From assembly GCF_014652515.1 (NCBI RefSeq), contig NZ_BMYY01000015.1, forward strand, positions 19,315 to 83,314: DNA of 64,000 nucleotides. The letters run 5' to 3'. The position numbers were made by a program, and so were the translations under genes. This document shows, one piece after another, positions 57,770 to 64,000 of this stretch. The notes under the pieces are model-generated. The model was not told where the DNA came from, made no database searches, and worked only from the letters and a program-made list of their open reading frames with translations. Numbering within the stretch: position 1 is the stretch's first letter; every line of letters begins with the position of its first letter. This DNA is from Bacterioplanes sanyensis (GTDB taxonomy: Bacteria > Pseudomonadota > Gammaproteobacteria > Pseudomonadales > Oceanobacteraceae).

Positions 57770-58683
57770 TGCGAGATCACGTAACTCTGGTTGAAGTCGG
57801 CGCTCGTGATGGCTTACAGAACGAAGCGCAAGCGTTATCGGTGGCGCTGCGCTGTGAGCTGATCGAACGACTGGCAGATTGCGGCCTGACGCGCATTGAA
57901 GCTGGCAGTTTTGTCTCGCCTAAGTGGGTGCCGCAAATGGCCGACAGCGATGCCGTATTGCAGCAACTGAAAACCCGCTCCGATGTGCGCTACAGCGTAT
58001 TAACCCCCAACCTGCGTGGCCTAGACGGCGCGCTTACAGCCAATGCGCAAGAAGTCGCGGTGTTTACCGCCGCCTCTGATGCCTTCACGCAAAAGAACAC
58101 CAACTGCAGCGTGGCCGAATCGCTGGAGCGGGCGCGTGCTGTGGTGGATGCGGCTCGCACTGCTGGCATTCCGGTCCGCGGTTATGTGTCGACGGTGATG
58201 GGCTGCCCTTATCAGGGTGACGTCAGCATCGATGCTGTGCTGGATGTCAGTCAGAGCTTATTGGAAATGGGCTGCTATGAGGTGTCGCTGGGCGACACCA
58301 TAGGCGTTGGCACGGTAAAGCAAACCCGTGAACTGATTCGCGCACTGGCCATGCAGCTACCCGTTGCGCAGCTGGCGGTGCATTTTCACGACACCTATGG
58401 CCAGGCGCTGGCCAATATTCATGCCGCCCTGGAGCTAGGCGTGCGCACCGTCGACAGCTCGGTGGCGGGCTTAGGCGGTTGTCCATACGCAGCTGGCGCT
58501 TCGGGCAATGTTGCCAGTGAAGATGTGGTGTATATGCTGCAGGGTTTGGGTCTGCATTGTGGCGTCGACCTTCAGCAACTGGCCGCCACAGGCGCCTGGA
58601 TATCACAGCAATTGCAGCGTGACCACGCCAGTAAAGCTGGCAAAGCCATCGCCGCAAAACAGCAGCAAAAGGAGCAGGGATGA
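57769..58683 (+). CDS. liuE: Hydroxymethylglutaryl-CoA lyase
   Basis: A 304-residue TIM-barrel lyase that splits HMG-CoA into acetoacetate and acetyl-CoA. VEVGARDGLQNEAQAL is the N-terminal signature, VSLGDTIGVGTVKQ and HFHDTYGQALANIHAAL carry metal-binding residues, and the catalytic Cys loop is GLGGCPYAAGASGNVASEDV. The start shares a base with liuD (TAATG) and its end overlaps the acetoacetate-CoA ligase start (ATGA). Confidence 0.96.
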   Translation: MRDHVTLVEVGARDGLQNEAQALSVALRCELIERLADCGLTRIEAGSFVSPKWVPQMADSDAVLQQLKTRSDVRYSVLTPNLRGLDGALTANAQEVAVFTAASDAFTQKNTNCSVAESLERARAVVDAARTAGIPVRGYVSTVMGCPYQGDVSIDAVLDVSQSLLEMGCYEVSLGDTIGVGTVKQTRELIRALAMQLPVAQLAVHFHDTYGQALANIHAALELGVRTVDSSVAGLGGCPYAAGASGNVASEDVVYMLQGLGLHCGVDLQQLAATGAWISQQLQRDHASKAGKAIAAKQQQKEQG

Positions 58684-60677
58684 GCACTCAAGCATTATGG
58701 CAAGCCTCACACGAGCGACGCCAGCAAAGCCAAATGCAGCAGTTTATGCATTGGCTGGCCAAGCACCGTCAGCTCAATGTTCAGCACTACAGTGAGCTAT
58801 ACCAGTGGAGCATCGAGCAGCGCGGCGAGTTTTGGCAGTCGCTATGGCAGTTTTTTGATATTCAAGCCCACCAGCCAGCCACTCAGGTGCTGCAAGAATC
58901 TCAGGATTTGCGCCAAACACGTTGGTTTGAAGGCGCGCGGCTAAATTTTGCCGAGCACTTATTGCGCCCTGCCATGAACGATGACACGGCGGATAAAACT
59001 GCTCTGGTGTTTCGCAGTGAGCAAGATATTCGCACCAGCCTGAGCTATCGCCAGCTCTATCAGCAGGTAGAAAAAGCCGCCAGCGCTATGCGCCAGCGCG
59101 GCATTGGGGCTGGCGACCGGGTCGCCGCTTTTATGCCCAACGTACCGGAAACCGTGATTACCATGCTGGCGGCGGCCAGTATCGGTGCTTTATTTTCGTC
59201 CTGCTCGCCGGATTTTGGCCTTAACGGCGTGTTGGATCGCTTTGGTCAGATTGAGCCCAAGCTGCTGATTGCGACCCAAGGCTATTTTTATGCTGGCAAA
59301 TGGATTGATTGCAGCGAGCGCGTGGCAGCCCTGCGCGATGCCTTGCAGTTATCGGCCGAACAGCTAATTTCTGTGCCTTATCCGGGCTGCGAAAGCACGC
59401 CTAACGGCGCTTGGAGCTGGCATGAGTTTTTAGCGACTCATGAAGACACTGATGCGACCAGCGAGCTGGTATTTGAGCCGCTGCCATTCGATCACCCGTT
59501 ATATATCATGTACAGCTCAGGCACCACGGGCGTGCCTAAATGCATTGTGCACGGCGCCGGCGGCACCTTATTGCAGCACCTTAAAGAGCTGCGCTTGCAC
59601 ACCGATGTTGGCCCAGACGATGTGCTGTTTTATTTCACTACTTGCGGCTGGATGATGTGGAACTGGTTAGTGTCGGGCCTGGCCACCGGAGCCACTGTGG
59701 TGCTGTACGATGGCTCGCCGTTTCATCCCGGGCCTGAAGTACTGTGGCAAATGGCCGAGGACGAAGGTGTCACCGTGTTTGGCACCAGCGCTAAGTACAT
59801 CAGTGCGCAGGAAAAGGCTGAGCAGCGCCCAATCGAACGCTCGTTAAAACTACGCACCTTGCTATCGACGGGCTCACCACTGGCCCATGAAAGCTTTGAC
59901 TATGTCTACAACGCCATCGGCCATGACTTGGCGCTGTGTTCCATCTCGGGTGGTACCGACATCGTTTCTTGCTTTGCTTTAGGTAATCCACTGCTGCCTG
60001 TGTACCGCGGTGAGCTGCAATGCGCCGGTCTAGGCATGGCGGTAGATGTTTGGAATGACCAAGGCGAGCCGTGTCAGCCAGGTGAAAAGGGCGAGCTGGT
60101 GTGTCGCCATGCCTTTCCCTCGATGCCGGTAGGCTTCTGGAACGACCCCGACGGCGAGCGCTATCACAGCGCCTACTTTGAACGCTTTGAAGGCGTCTGG
60201 GCCCATGGCGACTACGCCGAGTTCAGCGATCATGAGCAAGATGGTCATAGCTGGAACAGCCTGATCATTCACGGTCGTTCCGATGCCGTATTAAACCCAG
60301 GCGGCGTGCGCATTGGCACCGCCGAAATCTATCGCCAAGTAGAGCAATTAGCCACAGTGCAGGAAAGCCTCGCCATTGGTCAGCAATGGCAAGATGACGT
60401 GCGGGTGGTGCTTTTTGTAGTGTTGGCAGATGGCTTGCAACTGGACGATGAACTGCGCCAGCAAATTCGCCAACGCATTCGCGAGCACTGCACGCCACGC
60501 CATGTGCCGGCCAAAATTGTTCAGGTGCCGGCATTGCCGCGCACCATCAGTGGCAAGCTGGTGGAGCTGGCGGTACGTAACGTGGTGCACGGAGAGCCGG
60601 TAAAAAATACCGACGCATTGGCCAACCCCCAAGCGTTGGAGCACTTTAAAAACATCGCCGCACTACAACAGGACTAA
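58680..60677 (+). CDS. Acetoacetate-CoA ligase
   Basis: A 665-residue ANL-superfamily enzyme (acetoacetyl-CoA synthetase). It activates the acetoacetate produced by LiuE: the ATP loop is YIMYSSGTTGVPKCIVHGAG, the TTCGWMMWN segment and the WAHGDYAEFSDHEQDGHSWN region are those of the Aacs group, and SDAVLNPGGVRIGTAEIYRQ leads into the C-terminal lysine domain (RTISGKLVELAVR). With a thiolase encoded elsewhere it would close the route to acetyl-CoA. It overlaps liuE by 4 bases. Confidence 0.94.
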   Translation: MSTQALWQASHERRQQSQMQQFMHWLAKHRQLNVQHYSELYQWSIEQRGEFWQSLWQFFDIQAHQPATQVLQESQDLRQTRWFEGARLNFAEHLLRPAMNDDTADKTALVFRSEQDIRTSLSYRQLYQQVEKAASAMRQRGIGAGDRVAAFMPNVPETVITMLAAASIGALFSSCSPDFGLNGVLDRFGQIEPKLLIATQGYFYAGKWIDCSERVAALRDALQLSAEQLISVPYPGCESTPNGAWSWHEFLATHEDTDATSELVFEPLPFDHPLYIMYSSGTTGVPKCIVHGAGGTLLQHLKELRLHTDVGPDDVLFYFTTCGWMMWNWLVSGLATGATVVLYDGSPFHPGPEVLWQMAEDEGVTVFGTSAKYISAQEKAEQRPIERSLKLRTLLSTGSPLAHESFDYVYNAIGHDLALCSISGGTDIVSCFALGNPLLPVYRGELQCAGLGMAVDVWNDQGEPCQPGEKGELVCRHAFPSMPVGFWNDPDGERYHSAYFERFEGVWAHGDYAEFSDHEQDGHSWNSLIIHGRSDAVLNPGGVRIGTAEIYRQVEQLATVQESLAIGQQWQDDVRVVLFVVLADGLQLDDELRQQIRQRIREHCTPRHVPAKIVQVPALPRTISGKLVELAVRNVVHGEPVKNTDALANPQALEHFKNIAALQQD

Positions 60678-60681
60678 CCGC

Positions 60682-61473
60682 ATGACCGACAGCAGCCCGG
60701 CATTATTGGTAGAACGCCGCCACGACGGCAATGATGAGCCCAGCATCGTACTGGCGACCTTTAACCGGGCTGCGCTCAAACATGCCATTTCCGATGCCGA
60801 TATGATCGACGCCATCGAACAGCTGATCGATGAAATCAATGCCTCACAGTCGAGTGAGCAGCCAGTTAAAGTACTGTTGCTGACCGGCAGTGATGGCGTA
60901 TTTAGCGGCGGCGGCAATATCAAAGCCATGCAGGCGCGCAGCGGCATGTTTGCCGGCGATGAAAGCCAACTGAGCGATAATTACCGCAACTATATTCAGC
61001 GCATTCCGCGTGCCTTTGCCCGCTTGCAAGTGCCGGCCATTGCTGCCGTCAACGGCGCCGCCATTGGCGCCGGTAATGATCTGGTGTGCATGTGTGATAT
61101 GGCCATTGCTGCACGCTCTGCGGTGTTTGCCGAAAGCTTTATTCAGCTGGGGCTGATTCCCGGCGACGGCGGTGCTTGGCTGCTGCCACGGCGGGTGGGC
61201 ATGCAGCATGCCATGGCCATGGCACTGACGGGCCGGCGTTTTAGCGCCGACGAAGCACTGGCCATGAATTTGGTGATGCAAGTAGTAGCCGACGATCAGC
61301 TGTTGGACACAGCCCTCGGCTTAGCGCGGCAAATGGCAGTGCACGACGGCCGGGTATTGCGCGAAACCAAGCGCTTATTGTTAGAAGCTCAACAGCAAAC
61401 GCTTGATCAGGCGTTAGATGCCGCGGCGCAGTTGCAGGGGCAGTTGCATCATGCGGAGAGTTTTAAGTTGTAG
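60682..61473 (+). CDS. Crotonase-family protein at end of liu operon
   Basis: A 263-residue enoyl-CoA hydratase/isomerase fold protein. GSDGVFSGGGNIKAM is the first oxyanion region; AAVNGAAIGAGNDLVCMCDM and FIQLGLIPGDGGAWLLPRRV the second. Compared with rat crotonase, the two catalytic Glu positions are replaced (Asp and Phe) and PGAGG reads PGDGG, a change seen in some isomerase-type members, so it is probably not a plain hydratase. It begins 4 bases after the ligase and ends the operon. The product is open. Confidence 0.88.
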   Translation: MTDSSPALLVERRHDGNDEPSIVLATFNRAALKHAISDADMIDAIEQLIDEINASQSSEQPVKVLLLTGSDGVFSGGGNIKAMQARSGMFAGDESQLSDNYRNYIQRIPRAFARLQVPAIAAVNGAAIGAGNDLVCMCDMAIAARSAVFAESFIQLGLIPGDGGAWLLPRRVGMQHAMAMALTGRRFSADEALAMNLVMQVVADDQLLDTALGLARQMAVHDGRVLRETKRLLLEAQQQTLDQALDAAAQLQGQLHHAESFKL

Positions 61474-61639
61474 GGGTGGATGTGTGCTCGCGCACGGGGT
61501 GATTCTTTAACGTAACAAAATCAACGCAGATATTTCTGAAATCCTCCAAGCCCTATGCCTTTCTTGAGGGATCTGTGCCGCTTTTCTGTGGCCGCTTTCG
61601 GCGCTACTCTTTACTCATAGACCAAATCAGGGACGAATC

Positions 61640-61966
61640 ATGAAGCACCTACTTTATATAGGCATGCTTACCGCCGCCGCCATCGCCACCCATGCCCAAG
61701 CCGAGGAAAACCTGCTGAGCTGCTGGCAAAAGGCTAGCAAGACCGACCCCTACGTTACCCAGATCAACTTCACCATCATCGACGGCCAATGCGTCGACCG
61801 CCGCCCTCAGTGCATATACCAAGGCAAGACCTACCCCATTGGCTATATAGATAAAGAACGTGGCGGACGTTGCCGCGTGGGCTATGACGCCGGTGCCAGC
61901 GCCGCTGAGCGTGGCAAGGCCAATGCCTACTGGACAACCCAGTTGGATCGCGTGGCGGGTGAGTAG
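61640..61966 (+). CDS. Small exported protein of unknown function
   Basis: A 108-residue protein with a signal peptide (HLLYIGMLTAAAIATHAQA, cut before EENLL). The mature part has four Cys (SCWQKA, GQCVDRRPQC and RGGRCRVGYD) that could form two disulfides in the periplasm. There is no recognised family. It stands alone after a 166-base gap, with AGGGACG before ATG 61640. Confidence 0.78.
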   Translation: MKHLLYIGMLTAAAIATHAQAEENLLSCWQKASKTDPYVTQINFTIIDGQCVDRRPQCIYQGKTYPIGYIDKERGGRCRVGYDAGASAAERGKANAYWTTQLDRVAGE

Positions 61967-62010
61967 GACAGTTTTTTCATATCTGATAGCTCAGATAAAG
62001 GAGGCGTTTT

Positions 62011-62988
62011 TTGGGTAAAGTGACCAATGTATTTGTACGTCATGCAAGCGTTCTGGTAACAGCAGCGGGTGTTATTGTGGCGGCAACTGGTGTTGTTGTA
62101 GCTCTGTTAGGTTATAACTTAAATGCCGGTACTGATGAGCAGAACAGGGAGCACGAAATTCAAAAATTGGTTGAAGAAACCATGGGGTTACTTGGCTTGG
62201 AGGTTGAGGCACCCGGTCTACTTCTATGGGAGAAGCCCCGAGGAGAGTTTAGCCTTGAAAAAAACGAAATGATCACTCTTGAGAAAGCAAGGAGAAATAT
62301 AGATAGACTCTCAGCACTTGAAGATGGAGAGGATGGCTATCATGTTGGGTTGCGCTTGATTTATTTCTTAAGAGTTGGTCGCTTTGATGCTATCGATGAA
62401 TACATCAATGAAAAATTTGATATTTCCGGCGAGGAGAAACAAAGACTGCTTTTATTAAAAGCAATGATTTTGAATAATATTAATGGAATAGAAAAAGAAT
62501 CTTTTAGAATTTATGATGAACTGCTAGCTAGTGCTGATAACAAAAGGCCTGTTCGCCTATTTTATAGTCTTGCGCTACATTCACACGGATTAAATGATAG
62601 AGCCATACATCAGCTGGAAAAAATATTCTCAGATGCTCCTTTTGCTCCAGACGCCACAGACGTGCTGGTTCATATCTATTACTGTTCAGGGCAGATGAAA
62701 AAGGCAGAATCTGTACTGCATGACTTTCACGCTAGCGGCAATGAAACCGTATCATCAAGATCTCACCTAGGTCACATATATTCTAATTCTGGAGACTTCG
62801 GCTTTGCTGTTGATGAATACCATAAAGCTCTATTGATCAACCCCGAAGACCCAGCCCTTCATAGGCTTTTGGTGCATGCCTATGAGGAAATGGGGGAAAC
62901 TGAACTTGCAGAGAAGCACAAAGGTAAAGCTGCCTTCTATTCGGCCACAGGAGAGCAGCAATGTCAGTATCACTACAGTACGCATTGA
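62011..62988 (+). CDS. Membrane-anchored TPR-like protein
   Basis: A 325-residue protein starting with TTG 62011, after an AAAGGAGG site six bases away. One hydrophobic segment lies near the N-terminus (ASVLVTAAGVIVAATGVVVA). After a charged middle there are four or five TPR-like helical pairs (VRLFYSLALHSHGLNDRAIH, ATDVLVHIYYCSGQMKKAES, SRSHLGHIYSNSGDFGFAVD, YHKALLINPEDPALHRLLVH). TPR domains bind other proteins. The A+T content is much higher than that of the liu operon, indicating foreign DNA. The partner may be the second membrane protein at 63184. Confidence 0.75.
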   Translation: MGKVTNVFVRHASVLVTAAGVIVAATGVVVALLGYNLNAGTDEQNREHEIQKLVEETMGLLGLEVEAPGLLLWEKPRGEFSLEKNEMITLEKARRNIDRLSALEDGEDGYHVGLRLIYFLRVGRFDAIDEYINEKFDISGEEKQRLLLLKAMILNNINGIEKESFRIYDELLASADNKRPVRLFYSLALHSHGLNDRAIHQLEKIFSDAPFAPDATDVLVHIYYCSGQMKKAESVLHDFHASGNETVSSRSHLGHIYSNSGDFGFAVDEYHKALLINPEDPALHRLLVHAYEEMGETELAEKHKGKAAFYSATGEQQCQYHYSTH

Positions 62989-63013
62989 AGGGCTACCAAC
63001 ACATCCTATCGTC

Positions 63014-63172
63014 ATGCACCAAGATCACTCCGTGCCTTTCGACAAGCTCTATCTAAGTGAGTGCGCTCAGACGTTCCTAGAGTTGGACTGGATTAAGCGT
63101 GTTAACCTAGTAGCCGCGAGAGCGGTAAGAAAGAATGGCATTTCCACCAAAACAGAAGAACTCAAAATTTAG
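63014..63172 (+). CDS. Possible small protein
   Basis: A 52-codon frame from ATG 63014 (HQDHSVPFDKLYLSECAQTF, then LELDWIKRVNLVAARAVRKN) lies between the TPR gene and the next membrane gene on the same strand. The amphipathic helical pattern is coding-like, but no strong ribosome site is seen; the frame stays open upstream to 62876, overlapping the TPR gene, so the start is uncertain. It may be real or a remnant. Confidence 0.4.
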   Translation: MHQDHSVPFDKLYLSECAQTFLELDWIKRVNLVAARAVRKNGISTKTEELKI

Positions 63173-63183
63173 AACACACCTAC

Positions 63184-63867
63184 ATGAACCTACAAAAAAT
63201 CAACACCATTATGCTCTGGTCAGCAATCATGCTGATTTTGTTCTTTGTGGTTGCAGGCGCTTATAGTTGGGGCAAGGAATGGGCCTCGCTAGTGATTGGA
63301 ACAATGGGGGCTCTCTTTACTGGGACGGCAGCCCTGGCATCAGCCTACTCTGCAAAAGTGGCAAGCAAATCTGCTAACCAGTGGCGGGATATTAAGAAGG
63401 CGGACCAAGTTACAGACCTAGTATCACGTATTTATTCAGACTGTGAATCGCTCCTCTTGACCTGGCAGTCTGAGTGTTTCAATCATCTTAAAGAATTTAA
63501 TGTATCAGAATACAACTATAAATTTGATATGAATAAGGTCCGGAAGAAAAAATTCTATATTATCGAGATTCACAGGAAAGCTCTTTCGAAGACTGATGCC
63601 ATTGCTAACAGAATAAGGTCAAACCAAAGACTGCTAGAACTCCAGCTCAAAGACAACAAAGAGCTTATAGATGAGTGGAGGCTTCACATCGACAATCTAT
63701 TTATATCACAGGATGGGATGAGAAATAATCTGAGAAAAATTCGTGAAGTGGACAATCTTTCCAGAGAGGAATTTAGAGATTTAATCATGCCGCCATATTA
63801 CAGCATATTTCACATCAGCACCTTGCAGAAAATTAGTCAGAAGACATATGAAAAATATGTGCTTTAA
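63184..63867 (+). CDS. Membrane protein with coiled-coil domain, unknown function
   Basis: A 227-residue protein: two membrane segments at the N-terminus (IMLWSAIMLILFFVVAGAYS and LVIGTMGALFTGTAALASAY) and a long charged helical part (residues about 70-227), predicted coiled coil. It starts 11 bases after the small frame. The architecture (two-helix hairpin plus soluble coil) is seen in effector partners of several mobile and defence loci, but no family is recognised. The A+T content is high. It lies just upstream of a probable insertion sequence end. Confidence 0.72.
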   Translation: MNLQKINTIMLWSAIMLILFFVVAGAYSWGKEWASLVIGTMGALFTGTAALASAYSAKVASKSANQWRDIKKADQVTDLVSRIYSDCESLLLTWQSECFNHLKEFNVSEYNYKFDMNKVRKKKFYIIEIHRKALSKTDAIANRIRSNQRLLELQLKDNKELIDEWRLHIDNLFISQDGMRNNLRKIREVDNLSREEFRDLIMPPYYSIFHISTLQKISQKTYEKYVL

Positions 63868-63898
63868 ATATCTAATCTAAGTTAAACCCAAATCCTTC

Positions 63899-63920
63899 GG
63901 CCCCAGCGCATTATGGGGCC
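63899..63920. terminator. Hairpin before the right-edge insertion sequence
   Basis: ggcccca pairs with tggggcc (7 bp, 8-base loop), 32 bases after the membrane protein stop. No T-run follows, so terminator function is uncertain. Confidence 0.4.
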
Positions 63921-63940
63921 ATGAAAACACATAACACGGT

Positions 63941-64000
63941 AGTGTTCAGAATTCTGTGTCATTTCTTTATCCTATGCAAAAAGAGACGACACATGACCCA
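63941..64000 (+). mobile_element. Probable left end of an IS256-type insertion sequence, cut by window edge
   Basis: The sequence gtgttcagaattctgtgtca at 63942 resembles the terminal repeats of IS256/mutator-type elements, and ATG 63993 followed by ACC CA fits the MTQ opening of such transposases. Only the first residues are inside the window, so the call rests on this short end and is tentative. The element would lie directly after the orphan membrane gene. Confidence 0.45.

Overview
The window looks like a chromosomal piece of a marine gammaproteobacterium on the Oceanospirillales/Pseudomonadales side. The evidence is gene order (crc, pyrE, slmA, argB, a long AlgC, dut, coaBC, radC, rpmB, rpmG, mutM, then a YfhL-type ferredoxin beside coaD), a crc gene, and a complete leucine/isovalerate (liu) operon under a LiuR-type MerR regulator. 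Most of the window is GC-moderate housekeeping DNA. Two stretches look foreign and richer in A+T: about 13.0-17.0 kb and 61.5-64 kb. Species assignment from sequence alone is an inference.

Layout. 0-5.6 kb: the end of a membrane protein, a VOC protein, an AraC regulator, and a tightly overlapping minus-strand run of TetR regulator, DUF3080 lipoprotein, S1/P1 nuclease and HAD phosphatase. 5.7-9.4 kb: a divergent aldehyde dehydrogenase / Tat-exported small protein / GMC oxidoreductase operon, probably for alcohol and aldehyde oxidation, with a perfect palindrome in the shared promoter region. 9.4-12.9 kb: two small lipoprotein genes (one apparently frameshifted) and a GST / NTF2-like / tautomerase operon with a divergent LysR gene. 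13.0-17.0 kb: an accessory island with a truncated Y1 (REP-type) transposase, two orphan genes, a HEPN-domain protein, an integron attC site, a possible PD-(D/E)XK protein, the C-terminal stub of an IS110-type transposase and a long folded repeat. No integrase is present.

17-26.4 kb: prolyl oligopeptidase, ilvD, a sterol-desaturase-family membrane enzyme with a divergent AraC regulator, and an alkylation-repair pair (Ada/AlkA fusion plus Ogt). 26.5-40.9 kb: the conserved core block (crc to coaD), including a two-domain outer-membrane protein and gamma-glutamyltransferase. 41-51.6 kb: a GGDEF/EAL membrane protein, MscS, an iron-sulfur flavin reductase next to ubiD, trmB, small unknowns, a DUF885 peptidase-like protein and a LysE exporter.

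51.7-61.5 kb: liuR-liuABCDE plus acetoacetate-CoA ligase and a second crotonase, which together take isovaleryl-CoA to acetyl-CoA. 61.6-64 kb: orphan secreted and membrane proteins, one with TPR-like repeats, ending at what looks like the left end of an IS256-type element cut by the window edge.

The most unusual parts are the isolated attC site with its HEPN and nuclease-like neighbours, the orphan membrane/TPR genes beside the right-edge insertion sequence, the Tat small subunit paired with a signal-less GMC enzyme, a Crc with an even more eroded nuclease site than its Pseudomonas relative, and several start or frame anomalies (alkA, the 9.8-kb lipoprotein). No CRISPR array, rRNA or convincing tRNA gene was seen.
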